Part shown: positions 1 to 7,940 of the stretch, in pieces | Layout of the letters: every line of letters begins with the position of its first letter | Numbering within the stretch: position 1 is the first letter of the stretch | Source: JALYGJ01 sp963781705 | GTDB lineage: Bacteria; Chloroflexota; Limnocylindria; Limnocylindrales; CSP1-4 | Assembly: GCA_963781705.1 (NCBI GenBank) | Contig: CAWAGP010000001.1 | Span: 434,001-498,000 of the forward strand | Reading direction: 5' to 3' | DNA length: 64,000 bases | Position numbers and translations under genes: made by a program | The notes under the pieces: generated by a model | Seen by the model: the letters and a program-made list of their open reading frames with translations, nothing else | Told to the model about the DNA's origin: nothing | The model's database searches: none

Positions 1-2
1 GC

Positions 3-281
3 GAGCGGCGCGACCTGCTCGTCGCCGCGCTGCGCGCGGCGAATTTCACCGTTTTCGTACCCGACGGCGCCTACTACGTGATGACCGACATAGCCAGCTT
101 GACCGACGAGGACGACGTCAGCTTCGCGCGCAGGATGACTGCGGCACCCGGCGTGGCCACCGTGCCCGGTTCATCGTTCTACTCGCGTCCCGAGCTCGGA
201 CGAACCAAGGTTCGCTTCGCATTTCCCAAGAAGCTGGAGACGCTCGAGGCGGCGGCCGAGCGCCTGGCCACTCTCTCCTAG
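3..281 (+). CDS. Class I/II PLP aminotransferase, C-terminal part (5' truncated)
   Basis: The reading frame is open from the window edge to a TAG at 279-281 and gives about 92 residues. The pattern G-A-Y-Y-V-M-T-D, then V-A-T-V-P-G-S-S-F-Y, then V-R-F-A-F-P-K is the usual small-domain end of fold-type I aminotransferases: a substrate-loop segment, the VPGSSF turn and the conserved Arg-containing RFAFPK strand. The PLP lysine and the N-terminal two thirds lie outside the window, so the substrate cannot be assigned. Aspartate, kynurenine or related aminotransferases are possible. A nitrilase-family amidase lies 1.2 kb downstream on the same strand, but the 400 bp gap argues against a shared operon. 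Confidence 0.8.
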   Translation, partial: ERRDLLVAALRAANFTVFVPDGAYYVMTDIASLTDEDDVSFARRMTAAPGVATVPGSSFYSRPELGRTKVRFAFPKKLETLEAAAERLATLS

Positions 282-667
282 CGCCCGCACTGGGACGCTA
301 TAGACGCACGTCCGACAGCGTTGCACGGCCGCAACGGCGGCGCGCCATTGGCGTGCCGGCCACGCTCGCGCCAACATGACCGTTCAGGACAGAACTTGAC
401 TGCCCCCCGATACTGCTAATCGCTCTGCACGGTACCTATTCGCCAGTGCAGCGCAAATGTAGGAGAAACGAAAAGCGCCGCCCCAGCAGGCGCAAGTCGT
501 CGTCCACCAGGCCGGCACGGATTATTCGTCGGCGGTGAGAGGCGCGAGCCCCGTCCCAGCGTGGACTCGCCGTTCCCGTTTTCGGTGCGCCGATTTGCCC
601 TGTCGTCATGGGGCCGCCAATGGGATTTCGACACGTTGCGCGACCGTGATGCGCCGTTTCGGATCCA
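282..667. other. Intergenic stretch, nothing recognised
   Basis: About 390 bp lie between the aminotransferase end and the Shine-Dalgarno site of the SpoIID-like gene. Short open frames on both strands are Arg/Pro-rich and look like GC-driven noise. I see no inverted repeat with a T-run, no tRNA and no convincing -35/-10 pair. Confidence 0.5.
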
Positions 668-679
668 AGGAGGAAAACC

Positions 680-1375
680 ATGTCGACTGCCGACACGGCT
701 GTCCGCGGGCAGTTGATCGGAAGACCAATATCAAGCGCGAGAGCCCGAACTCACCGGTCGTGGGTGGTGGGCTTCGGCGTAATCGTCGGCCTGTCGCTGC
801 TGCTGCCTTCGGCGGCGTTGCAGCCGTCTACGGTCGATGCCCGCGCCCGCATCAGCTGCTCCGGCTGGCATAGCACGACCACGCCGCCCAACACCATTCG
901 GGTGCTGCGCCGCGGGAGCGGCCGCGTGCAGACCGTCAACTTCCGGCACTACGTCGTGACCGTGATGGGCAAGGAATGGCCGTCTTACCTGCCGTTCCAG
1001 GTGCTCGAGGCCGGCGCCGTAGCGGTCAAGCAGTACGGCTGGTACCACGCCCTCGACGGGCACCAGCGCGTCAGTCCGCGCGGCCAGTGCTACGACGTGG
1101 TCGACGGCACCGGCGACCAGCTCTACAAGCCCGGTCGGGCGCGCGTGCGCGGCGATCACCACGCGGCCGTCGCCGCCACCTGGAACGTGACGCTCATCAA
1201 GAACGGCAGGTTCTTGATGACCGGCTATCGCCGCGGTGGTAAGCATCGCTGCGGCCACGACGCGACCGGCTACAAGCTGTTCGCGCGCAGCGCCACGCGC
1301 TGCGCCGACTCGGGCCACAGCTGGCTCGAGATCCTGCGCCTCTACTACGGGCCGCGGCTGACCATCGAGACCTGA
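680..1375 (+). CDS. SpoIID/LytB-domain exported protein
   Basis: This 231-residue protein has a basic N-terminus and one hydrophobic segment at about residues 28-46, consistent with a signal peptide or anchor. The rest follows the SpoIID/LytB pattern: V-V-T-V-M-G-K-E-W-P, then L-E-A-G-A-V-A-V-K-Q-Y-G-W-Y, then a late G-H-x-x-x-G and W-L-E-I-L-R-L-Y-Y. SpoIID-family proteins bind or cleave denuded glycan strands of peptidoglycan. Here the domain is single and short, so a cell-wall role is inferred, not sporulation. A strong AAGGAGG lies at 668-674, six bases before the ATG, and fixes the start. The gene stands alone. Confidence 0.75.
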   Translation: MSTADTAVRGQLIGRPISSARARTHRSWVVGFGVIVGLSLLLPSAALQPSTVDARARISCSGWHSTTTPPNTIRVLRRGSGRVQTVNFRHYVVTVMGKEWPSYLPFQVLEAGAVAVKQYGWYHALDGHQRVSPRGQCYDVVDGTGDQLYKPGRARVRGDHHAAVAATWNVTLIKNGRFLMTGYRRGGKHRCGHDATGYKLFARSATRCADSGHSWLEILRLYYGPRLTIET

Positions 1376-1484
1376 CCGGCCGCCGGTCGGTCATGCAGTG
1401 CCACGGCGCGCGAATCGGCGCGGGGTAACATCGCCCTCCTTGGTCGCCGTCGGCCAGCCGAGGAAGTTGCTGGAGGAGAAGTAG

Positions 1485-2336
1485 ATGGCTCGCGTGGTAC
1501 GTGGCGCGTTGCTCCAGGCGGAGTGGACCGGCGACAAGGAATCGATGATCCAGAAGCACGAGAAGTACGCGCATGAAGCCGCCGCGCAGGGCGCCCGGTT
1601 CATGCTCTTCCAGGAGCTGTTCTACGGGCCCTATTTCTGCCAGGTCCAGGATGCCAAGTACTACTCGTACACCGAGCACATCCCCGACGGCCCGACGACG
1701 GAGCGCATGCAGGCACTGGCCAAGGAACTGGGCATGGTCCTGGTCGTGCCGATGTACGAAGAGGACAGCCAGACCACCGGCATCTACTACAACACGGCGG
1801 CGGTCATCGACGCGGACGGCGAGTACCTGGGCAAGTACCGCAAGACGCACATCCCGCACGTCAAGGGCTTCTGGGAGAAGTTCTACTTCCGGCCGGGCAA
1901 CCTGGGCTATCCGGTGTTCGAGACGGCCGTCGGCAAGATCGGCGTGTACATCTGCTACGACCGCCACTTCCCGGAGGGTGCGCGCGCACTGGGCCTCAAC
2001 GGCGCGGAGATCGTGCTCATCCCGTCGGCCACATCGCGCGGCCTGTCGGAATACCTGTGGCGCGTCGAGCAGGTATCGCATTCACTGGCCAACGGCTATT
2101 TCGTGGGGACCATCAACCGGGTCGGCATCGAGAAGGAAATCGGTGACGACGACTTCTACGGCCAGTCCTACTTCTGCGATCCGCGCGGCCAGTTCATCGG
2201 CGAGATCGGTTCGCCGCATGACGAGGAGCTGCTCGTCCGCGACCTCGATCTCGAGCTGATCGAGAAGGTGCGCCAGACGTGGCAATTCTTCCGCGACCGC
2301 CGGCCGGAGATGTACGGCGACCTGGTCGACCTCTAG
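1485..2336 (+). CDS. Nitrilase-superfamily amidohydrolase (beta-ureidopropionase / N-carbamoylputrescine amidase type)
   Basis: This 283-residue carbon-nitrogen hydrolase shows the Glu-Lys-Cys triad: E44 in FQELF, K120 in YRKTHIPH and C157 in YICYDRHFPEG. The YRKxHIPH and CYDRHFPEG contexts are typical of enzymes that cleave N-carbamoyl groups from beta-alanine or putrescine. Beta-ureidopropionase activity would fit, because a dihydropyrimidinase (42534-43934) and a methylmalonate-semialdehyde dehydrogenase (52783-54324) occur in the same window. They are far apart, so the pathway link is inference. GGAGGAGAAG lies just upstream of the ATG and supports the start. The length is normal for the family. 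A small unknown gene follows 18 bases downstream. Confidence 0.85.
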   Translation: MARVVRGALLQAEWTGDKESMIQKHEKYAHEAAAQGARFMLFQELFYGPYFCQVQDAKYYSYTEHIPDGPTTERMQALAKELGMVLVVPMYEEDSQTTGIYYNTAAVIDADGEYLGKYRKTHIPHVKGFWEKFYFRPGNLGYPVFETAVGKIGVYICYDRHFPEGARALGLNGAEIVLIPSATSRGLSEYLWRVEQVSHSLANGYFVGTINRVGIEKEIGDDDFYGQSYFCDPRGQFIGEIGSPHDEELLVRDLDLELIEKVRQTWQFFRDRRPEMYGDLVDL

Positions 2337-2354
2337 CCGGCCGGTCCGCGCGCT

Positions 2355-2648
2355 GTGTGGCTCCTGTTTCGCGTCCCCTGCCCGACGCCCGACGGGCAGA
2401 CGGCACGCGACCTGTACGACAAGCGTGTGACCGGCATCACCGACGCGATGCGCGCCAGCGCGCTCGAGCACGGCTGCCGCTTCCACCGAGCGTGGTACGC
2501 GGCCGACGGCTCGGCCTTCTGGGCGCTCGCCGATTGGGACACGCGCGAAGGCGCCGCCGCGTTCTTCGAGGAGTGGCACATCACCGACGAGCCGGGCGAG
2601 GTCGCGTACCTACTGGACGGTGACGTCGGCCTGGTGCCGCTCGGCTAA
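2355..2648 (+). CDS. Small protein, possible dimeric alpha/beta-barrel fold
   Basis: The 97 residues begin at a GTG 18 bases after the amidase stop, so it is probably cotranscribed. The composition is clearly protein-like: a beta strand WLLFRVPC, a helix, the segment CRFHRAWYAADGSAFWALADWDTREGAAAFFEEW, then a short tail. Strand-helix pairs with D-W-D-T-R-E-G-A recall the ABM/YCII/NIPSNAP-like dimeric ferredoxin-like barrels, often small mono-oxygenases or stress proteins. No catalytic residue can be named, so function is unknown. No good Shine-Dalgarno is seen, as expected for a translationally coupled gene. Confidence 0.6.
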   Translation: MWLLFRVPCPTPDGQTARDLYDKRVTGITDAMRASALEHGCRFHRAWYAADGSAFWALADWDTREGAAAFFEEWHITDEPGEVAYLLDGDVGLVPLG

Positions 2649-2651
2649 CCG

Positions 2652-2771
2652 CGTCCCCGGCCGCGTCCCGGCGGCCCGCCTCCCCGGCCGCCGCCCTCCC
2701 CGGCCGCGTCCCGGCCGCCGCCCTCCCCGGCCGCCGCCTCCCGGCCGCCGCCCTCCCCGGCCGCCGCACTC
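2652..2771. repeat. C-rich low-complexity tandem tract
   Basis: About 120 bp are built from near-repeats of CCCTCCCCGGCCGCCG and CCCCGGCCGCGTCC. The minus strand therefore carries closely spaced GGG and GGGG runs that could form G-quadruplexes. The tract separates the small gene 2355-2648 from the palindrome array. It ends at the sequence ACTCCCCGATTTC, which also precedes the third palindrome copy at 2860. Confidence 0.7.
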
Positions 2772-2776
2772 CCCGA

Positions 2777-3042
2777 TTTCAAGTGATTTGAACGTCGCCG
2801 CGCCAGGCCGCGCCCCGATTTCAGGTCACTGGCACGTTCGGTCGCGGCCAACTCCCCGATTTCAAGTGACTTGAACGCCCGACGCCACTGACGCGCACTT
2901 GACGCCTCCGGCGCACGCCCACAGCCGCAGGATTTCAAGTCACTTGCAAAGTCGGCTCTCTGAGGCGGCCAGGGCGGGCGCAAAGTGGCGATAACGGCGA
3001 GATAACCGCCCGCTAAGGGCCCGACCGTTCAATTGACCTGAA
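2777..3042. repeat. Upstream array of TTCAAGTSACTTGAA palindromes (5 copies)
   Basis: Five copies of an odd-centred palindrome precede XRE1: 2777-2792 (TTTCAAGTGATTTGAA), 2819-2834 (degenerate), 2860-2875 (TTTCAAGTGACTTGAA), 2933-2950 (TTTCAAGTCACTTGCAAA) and 3028-3042 (TTCAATTGACCTGAA). The last copy ends on the base before the ATG of the XRE gene at 3043, where a Shine-Dalgarno would normally lie. None is followed by a T-run, so they are not terminators. They look like protein-binding sites; the adjacent XRE protein is the obvious candidate binder (inference). Confidence 0.8.
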
Positions 3043-3906
3043 ATGTCGCCCAAGAAGCTGCCGCCGGCGCCGTCCACAGCCGTGGCTTCGGCCGCGGCCC
3101 GACTGTGGCTCCGATTCGGCGTCGACGTCCGTGACCTGCGCCTGGCGCGGCGCTGGTCGGTCGACGAGGTTTCACGGCGCGCCGGCGTGTCGCGCGGCGT
3201 CGTCTATCGCGTGGAGGCGGGCAAGTCGGTGTCGGGCGAGGTCTGTGTGCGGGTGGCGCTCGCCCTGGGTCGGCGGCCGCAGCTCGAGCTGGTCGATCAG
3301 CACGGGAGGACGGGGCAGACGCGGCCGTCGCTGTCCGGGCCGTCGCTGTCGGTCGACGCAGTGCACTCGGCGATGGCGGAGTTCCAGGCAGATCATCTGC
3401 GCGGGCTCGGCTTCCAGGTCGGGCTCGACGAGCCGTACCAGCACTTCCAGTTTGCCGGGCGAGCGGACCTGGTGGCATGGCACGTCGAGCGGGCCGCATT
3501 GCTGCACATCGAGAACCGCACCCGCTTCCCCGACTTCCAGGACATGGCCGGCAGCTACAACGCCAAGCGCGCGTACCTGGGGCGGGTGCTGGCCGAGCGC
3601 GCCGGCGTCAAGCGTTGGGCGAGCGAGACTCACGTGATGGTGGCACTGTGGTCGGCCGAGGTGTTGCACGCGATCCGGTTGCGCCACGCGTCGTTCGAGT
3701 CACTCTGTCCGGCGCCGCCTGGCGGGTTCAACGCATGGTGGTCGGGCGAACCGCCCCTCGGCGGCACGGGCTCGACGCTGGTCGTGCTCGACCCGCTGGC
3801 GGCAGGCCGCCAGCGGGTCTACATCAGCCTGACGGAGGCACTCACCGCCCGACCTCGCTACCGCGGCTATGCCGATGCCGCCGCGAGACTGGCCGCGGCC
3901 GCTTAG
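3043..3906 (+). CDS. XRE-family HTH protein with nuclease-like C-terminal domain (XRE1)
   Basis: This 287-residue protein has an XRE helix-turn-helix at about residues 26-75: R-D-L-R-L-A-R-R-W-S, then V-S-R-R-A-G-V-S-R-G-V-V-Y-R-V-E-A-G-K. The C-terminal part has a strand arrangement F-A-G-R-A-D-L-V-A-W, then L-L-H-I-E-N-R-T-R-F, then a helix with N-A-K-R. This recalls a PD-(D/E)XK fold with D, E-x-N and a later K, but the usual ExK lysine is Asn, so catalysis is uncertain. A second protein of the same architecture lies at 50092-50847. There is no Shine-Dalgarno; a palindrome abuts the ATG, so leaderless translation and autorepression are plausible. Calling the C-domain nuclease-like is an inference from motif spacing. 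Confidence 0.7.
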   Translation: MSPKKLPPAPSTAVASAAARLWLRFGVDVRDLRLARRWSVDEVSRRAGVSRGVVYRVEAGKSVSGEVCVRVALALGRRPQLELVDQHGRTGQTRPSLSGPSLSVDAVHSAMAEFQADHLRGLGFQVGLDEPYQHFQFAGRADLVAWHVERAALLHIENRTRFPDFQDMAGSYNAKRAYLGRVLAERAGVKRWASETHVMVALWSAEVLHAIRLRHASFESLCPAPPGGFNAWWSGEPPLGGTGSTLVVLDPLAAGRQRVYISLTEALTARPRYRGYADAAARLAAAA

Positions 3907-3915
3907 CCTGTCATC

Positions 3916-4125
3916 ATGCGGATGAACGGTGCGCTGACGGGGCTGGCCCTGCTCCTGGCCTTCATCGTGCTGGCCGTCGGCACGGTCTCGGTATTCCTGG
4001 CGATCGACAGCACGTCGCACTCGGCGAGCGACACGCTGCGCCCATTCCTGCTGACCATGCTGCCCGTTTGGGGCGTGGCCATCTGGGCGACCGCGGTCAT
4101 CCTGCGCGGACGCTCGTTCAAGTGA
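3916..4125 (+). CDS. Small membrane protein, two TM helices
   Basis: The 69 residues hold two hydrophobic helices (about 5-28 and 44-64) joined by a polar loop, with a short basic end R-G-R-S-F-K. The gene starts nine bases after the XRE1 stop and is probably cotranscribed. The stop codon lies inside a palindrome half-site (TTCAAGTGA, 4117-4125), so the gene ends inside the repeat array. No family is recognised. A role as membrane partner of XRE1 is only suggested by position. Confidence 0.6.
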   Translation: MRMNGALTGLALLLAFIVLAVGTVSVFLAIDSTSHSASDTLRPFLLTMLPVWGVAIWATAVILRGRSFK

Positions 4126-4133
4126 GGGCGTTC

Positions 4134-4797
4134 TTTCAAGTGATTTGAACGTCCGACTACCCGCGCGCAGGGTTGGACCCGCTCCAGCCTCGCCAGGCAC
4201 ACAACTTTTCAAGTCAATTGCAGAGTTGTCGGCGGGCGAGCAGGCGCAACGGCGGTATCCGGCCAAAACCTGGCGCTGGTCGGCAAATCAGCCCTCGGCT
4301 GTTCAAGTCACTTGAAATTCAGGGCGGCGGCGGGCCGGCGCGGCGCGGCGCACGGCGGCGCGGATCCAGCCTCGCCACGCACACAACTTTTCAGGTCACT
4401 TGCAGAGTTGTCGGCGTGCGAGCCGGCGAAACGCCCGTCGGGCCAAGACCTGGCGCTGGTCGACGAATCAGCGCTCGGCTGTTCATGTCACTTGAAATTC
4501 AGCGCGGATCCGGTCCGGCCGCTGCGCTCGGTCGTAGGGCGCGGCCGCGAAGGGCCGCCATCGCGCACTCGACCACGTTCGCAGCGGCCCGCAGCGGAGC
4601 CCACCCGGCGGTTTTCAAGTCATTTGAACGTCCGACCGCCCAGGCGCGCGGTTGGCCACGTTTGCCACCCACCACACGCACGGGTTTTCAAGTCACTTGA
4701 AAAGTTGCCGACCTGTGGCGCAGTGAATGAGGCAAACGGACCGCCGAACGCCCGCGGGCCGACAGATCGGCGCTCGGCTGTTCAAGTCACTTGAAAT
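4134..4797. repeat. Downstream array of TTCAAGTSACTTGAA palindromes (8 copies)
   Basis: Eight further copies follow: 4134-4149, 4206-4222, 4302-4316, 4388-4403, 4482-4496, 4612-4628, 4685-4703 and 4781-4797. The best is TTTTCAAGTCACTTGAAAA (4685-4703), a perfect 9-1-9 palindrome. Two copies (4206 and 4388) are extended by outer arms ACAACT/AGTTGT. No convincing gene lies in this 740 bp; an open plus-strand frame across it is made of the repeats. With the upstream copies this gives 13 sites in 2 kb flanking XRE1, and I saw none elsewhere in the window. Confidence 0.85.
4185..4500. repeat. Imperfect ~180 bp tandem duplication inside the palindrome array
   Basis: The segments 4185-4320 and 4366-4500 match with an offset of about 180 bp. 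Shared landmarks are CCAGCCTCGCCA(G/C)GCACACAA, GAGTTGTCGGCG, GGCCAA(A/G)ACCTGGCGCTGGT and CTCGGCTGTTCA(A/T)GTCACTTG. Each unit contains one palindrome with ACAACT arms and one without. Part of the unit (CGGCGCTCGGCTGTTCAAG) recurs at about 4768-4785. The array therefore grew at least partly by tandem duplication. Confidence 0.75.
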
Positions 4798-4865
4798 CGC
4801 GCGCCGTGGGGCGGCTGCGACGGTGGCGGCTGCGACGGTGGCGGCCGCGACCGAGCCGGCACCAG

Positions 4866-5498
4866 CTACGCCGTCGCGAATCTCCATTCGACGAAAGTGC
4901 GCCTGAGGTACGGCAGATGGTCGTTCCAGGCGGCCGGTCCGGTCAGCTCGAGCGGGAGAACGGTTGGCTCCTCGGTTGGGTCGTCGGTCTCGACGTAGCC
5001 CCAGCGCACTCCCGCCAGCCGCTCGATGGGCTCGTTGCGCGACCGTAGCGGCACGCTGACCAGGAAGGTGTCGGCCGTCCAGTGGAGGCGCGCGCTGTCA
5101 TTCAGGTTGCGGCATGGGGCATCGCAGAACTGGGGCAGGCTGCCGAAGCCGGCAAAGGGCAGGCCCGCGGACTCGAAGGCGGGAAAGGTGTCGATCGATG
5201 ACGACAGCTTCTCGTGCGCTGCGGCCGGATCGCGGTCGTAGCTGTCACGCCGGGTGATCATCTGAATCCAGCCGCAGATCGATTCGTACCCGCCGCGGGC
5301 GAACTCCTCGATGCGGGCGATGAGCAGCGGATAACCGCGGCACAGCTGAGGGTCAAAGCCAAGATCGTCGATCGCACCAAAACCGGCCGCAATCGGATCG
5401 TGGCTCACGCCGTAGTGGACCGCGAGGCGTCCCGGCAGCCCGTGCAGCGTGAACGGGATGCTCATCGGCGGGTCCGCGAACAGCGACTCAAATGACAT
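4866..5498 (-). CDS. Hypothetical protein, 210 residues
   Basis: The protein starts M-S-F-E-S-L-F and has a soluble composition rich in aromatic residues (ICGWIQMITRRDSYDRD; CDAPCRNLNDSARLHWTADTF; GYVETDDPTEEP; YLRRTFVEWRF). Nothing identifies a family or catalytic site. An alternative start is the internal ATG of M-S-I-P-F-T-L about 12 codons later. The gene diverges from the aminotransferase at 5577, leaving 78 bp for two promoters. The open frame continues antisense through that gene, but its codon content there looks like a shadow, so I end the gene at 5498. Confidence 0.65.
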   Translation of the reverse strand: MSFESLFADPPMSIPFTLHGLPGRLAVHYGVSHDPIAAGFGAIDDLGFDPQLCRGYPLLIARIEEFARGGYESICGWIQMITRRDSYDRDPAAAHEKLSSSIDTFPAFESAGLPFAGFGSLPQFCDAPCRNLNDSARLHWTADTFLVSVPLRSRNEPIERLAGVRWGYVETDDPTEEPTVLPLELTGPAAWNDHLPYLRRTFVEWRFATA

Positions 5499-5576
5499 TG
5501 CGGCCGACCTCCACCTGAAACTGATCCCGCGACCGAGGAAACCCATTCTCGCGCCGTCCCCCGCTACCATCCGGCG

Positions 5577-6800
5577 ATGGTTGTTACGAACGTTTCGCGC
5601 ACCGAACAGCTGCGGTCGAGCATTGCCGGCTTCCTGGAGTTTTTCAACGGCCCTTACGCGCAACTCGAGAAGGACCCCGAGACGGCCAACTTCGCCGTGG
5701 GCAACCCGCACGAGAAGGCAATGCCCGCGTACGTGGACGCGGTGCGCACCAATTTGGAGCCGCGTGACAAGGACTGGTTCGCCTACAAGATGAGCGAGCC
5801 GAACAGCCAGCGGGTCGTGGCGGGAACCATGAGCGCGGTCACCGGCCTGCAGTGGGACCCGGCCGACGTGGCCATGACCAACGGCGGCTTCGGCGCGCTC
5901 GCCGTCGCGTTTCGCACCCTGCTGGAGCAGCCGGACGAGGCGATCTTCATGTCGCCACCGTGGTTCTTTTACGGCCACCTGATCCTGGCCGCAGGCGGCA
6001 CGCCGGTGCGCGTCAAGCTGGACATGCCCGACGCGCACCTCGACCTGGCCCGCCTCGAGCAGGCGATCACGCCGCGCACGCGCGTGGTGGTGGTTAACTC
6101 GCCGCACAACCCCAGCGGCCGCATCGTGCCACCCGATGAGCTGCGCGCGCTGGCCGATCTGTTGACGGCCGCCACCGCGCGCAACGGCCGGCCGATCTAC
6201 ATCGTCAGCGACGAGCCGTACCGGCGCATCGTCTTCGATAACAACGAGTTCCGCTCCCCGGCCGAGTTCTACCCGCACACCCTCGTCGCCTACTCGTACG
6301 GCAAGCAGCTGCTCGCGCCGGGCATGCGCATCGGCTACCTGACCTGGCCGCCGACACTGCCCGACGACGAGCGCGCAAAACTGCGCGACGACGTGTTCAT
6401 CAACCAGGTCGCGGCCGGCTGGGCCTTCCCCAACGCCGATCTGCAGCACGCCATCGAACAACTCGAACCGTTGTGCGTCGACCTCCATGCGCTGGAGCGG
6501 CGGCGCGGGCGGATGATCGGTGCCCTGCGCGGCATGGGCTATCGGGCGACGTGGCCGGCGGGCACCTTCTACTCGATGGTCAGCTCGCCGCTCGAGAACG
6601 ACCTCGACTTCGCGCGCCTGCTCAACCAGCGCAAGGTGCTCGTGCTGCCGGGCACCATCGTCGAGACGCCCGGCTGGTTCCGCATCAGCCTGACCGCCAA
6701 CGACGAGATGGTCGAGCGCGGCATCCCCGCCTTCCGCGACGCGCTGGCCGAGGCCGAGGCCCAGTCCGACGGCAAGGCCCAGGCGGAGACCACGCCGTGA
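5577..6800 (+). CDS. PLP-dependent class I/II aminotransferase
   Basis: This 407-residue fold-type I enzyme carries N-S-P-H-N-P-S-G-R, S-D-E-P-Y and S-Y-G-K-Q-L with the PLP lysine at K243, followed by G-M-R-I-G-Y. An Arg near the end (GWFRISLT) would bind the substrate carboxylate. The N-terminus is longer than in many family members and includes VGNPHEKAMP in the substrate-binding loop. The substrate cannot be given. The stop overlaps the GTG of the next gene (GTGA at 6797-6800), so this is the first gene of a translationally coupled trio. Confidence 0.85.
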   Translation: MVVTNVSRTEQLRSSIAGFLEFFNGPYAQLEKDPETANFAVGNPHEKAMPAYVDAVRTNLEPRDKDWFAYKMSEPNSQRVVAGTMSAVTGLQWDPADVAMTNGGFGALAVAFRTLLEQPDEAIFMSPPWFFYGHLILAAGGTPVRVKLDMPDAHLDLARLEQAITPRTRVVVVNSPHNPSGRIVPPDELRALADLLTAATARNGRPIYIVSDEPYRRIVFDNNEFRSPAEFYPHTLVAYSYGKQLLAPGMRIGYLTWPPTLPDDERAKLRDDVFINQVAAGWAFPNADLQHAIEQLEPLCVDLHALERRRGRMIGALRGMGYRATWPAGTFYSMVSSPLENDLDFARLLNQRKVLVLPGTIVETPGWFRISLTANDEMVERGIPAFRDALAEAEAQSDGKAQAETTP

Positions 6801-7234
6801 AGGCGTCGTTCATCGCCGGCTTCGGACCCATCGTCCGCGACCCCGCCGCGAGTCGGAAATTCTGGGGAGAGGGCGGCTTCGGCCTGGAGCTGGCGGAGAT
6901 CGCGCCCGACTACTACGGCGTGGACGATGTCGGCGTGCGGGCGTTCGCCCTGTGGCCGCTGAGCCAGGCCGCGGAGAGCACCTTCGGCACGCCCGATTGG
7001 CCCGCCGACATCCCCGTCCCGCAGGCGTGGATCGAGCTCGACGTCGAATCGGCAGAGGCTGTGGCGTCGGCCGCGGCGGAGATGCAGTCGGCCGGTCATC
7101 GGCTGCTGCGCGAAGCGCGCGAGGAGCCGTGGCGCCAGACGACGGCGCGCCTGCTCAGCCCGGAAGGCCTGCTGGTCGGCATCAGCTTCACGCCGTGGAT
7201 GCATGAGGAGGGCAACCAGGAGTCGGGCTCGTGA
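6797..7234 (+). CDS. VOC/glyoxalase-superfamily protein
   Basis: This 145-residue protein starts at the GTG that overlaps the aminotransferase stop. It begins with a strand (SFIAGFGPIVRDPAASRKFWGE) and ends with TARLLSPEGLLVGISFTPW, the paired beta-alpha-beta-beta-beta pattern of glyoxalase/bleomycin-resistance proteins. A middle strand with A-W-I-E-L-D-V could supply a metal-ligand Glu. The exact reaction is unknown. Its stop overlaps the GTG of the GrpB-like gene. Confidence 0.75.
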   Translation: MKASFIAGFGPIVRDPAASRKFWGEGGFGLELAEIAPDYYGVDDVGVRAFALWPLSQAAESTFGTPDWPADIPVPQAWIELDVESAEAVASAAAEMQSAGHRLLREAREEPWRQTTARLLSPEGLLVGISFTPWMHEEGNQESGS

Positions 7235-7860
7235 CCGACCTGCCAGACGAAGCAGAGGTCGCGCGGCGGGTCGCGCTCGTCTGGGACGCCTTCAAGAGCG
7301 GCGAGAACGAGTGGGTCGGCGAATCGGGGCGCATCCTGCCGGTGCTGGTCGAGCCGTCGCCGGAGTGGCCGGCCATGTTCGCCGAGAGGCGCGACCGCCT
7401 CACGCATGCGCTCGGGGCGGTCGCTCTGCGCATCGAGCACGTCGGCTCGACTTCCGTTCCGGGCGCCGTGGCCAAGCCGATCATCGATATCCAGATCAGC
7501 GTTGCCGACATCGACGACGAGGACGCCTACCGCGCGCCGATCGAGTCACTCGGCTGGTCGATGCGCGCGCGCGAACCGGCCGCCGGCCACCGCTACTTCC
7601 GCGAGCCGGCCGGCGTGCCGCGCACGACCCACATCCACGTCTGCCAGGCCGGCGGCGAGTGGGAGCGCAAGCACCTGCTCTTTCGCGACTACCTGCGCAG
7701 CCACCCGGCGCGCGTGCGCGAGTACGAGGCGGTCAAGCGTGCGGCGCGCGACCGCTACGGCGACGACGGCATCGCCTACACGGAAGCCAAGGGCCCGTTC
7801 ATCGAGGCCACCCTTGACCTTGCCGCGACCTGGGCGGCCGACACGGGCTGGCAGCCCTAG
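7231..7860 (+). CDS. GrpB family protein (UPF0157, nucleotidyltransferase-like fold)
   Basis: The 209 residues contain the GrpB signatures I-E-H-V-G-S-T-S-V-P-G and K-P-I-I-D-I-Q-I, then H-I-H-V-C and F-R-D-Y-L-R-S-H-P, and a C-terminal Y-x-E-A-K-G-P-F-I. The GSTSVPG plus D-I-x-I pattern resembles the GS-x(n)-DxD active site of the nucleotidyltransferase fold, but the family's biochemical role is poorly known. About 40 residues precede the domain. The GTG start overlaps the previous stop (GTGA at 7231-7234). The gene is last in its trio and is followed by 480 bp of repeat-rich intergenic DNA. Confidence 0.8.
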   Translation: MTDLPDEAEVARRVALVWDAFKSGENEWVGESGRILPVLVEPSPEWPAMFAERRDRLTHALGAVALRIEHVGSTSVPGAVAKPIIDIQISVADIDDEDAYRAPIESLGWSMRAREPAAGHRYFREPAGVPRTTHIHVCQAGGEWERKHLLFRDYLRSHPARVREYEAVKRAARDRYGDDGIAYTEAKGPFIEATLDLAATWAADTGWQP

Positions 7861-7940
7861 CCCACCACCTTCCGACCACCCACCGGCCACGCGCCCGCCG
7901 CCTTCGGCCTGCCTGCCAGCCGGGCGGCGGGTGACCGACC

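Noticed and set aside
4173..4700. 175-codon plus-strand frame across the palindromes
   Set aside because: Its residues repeat because the DNA repeats; there is no ribosome site and no protein-like pattern.
2777..4797. Palindrome array as a parS centromere or as a CRISPR
   Set aside because: The sequence differs from the parS consensus TGTTTCACGTGAAACA, no parAB genes are present, and spacing is irregular without spacers.
2777..4797. Palindromes as intrinsic terminators
   Set aside because: The stems are AT-rich and short, no T-run follows, and several sit upstream of genes.
5499..6488. Antisense extension of the gene 4866-5498 to 540 residues
   Set aside because: It runs fully antisense to the aminotransferase and its composition is that of a shadow frame; the protein-like part begins at 5498.
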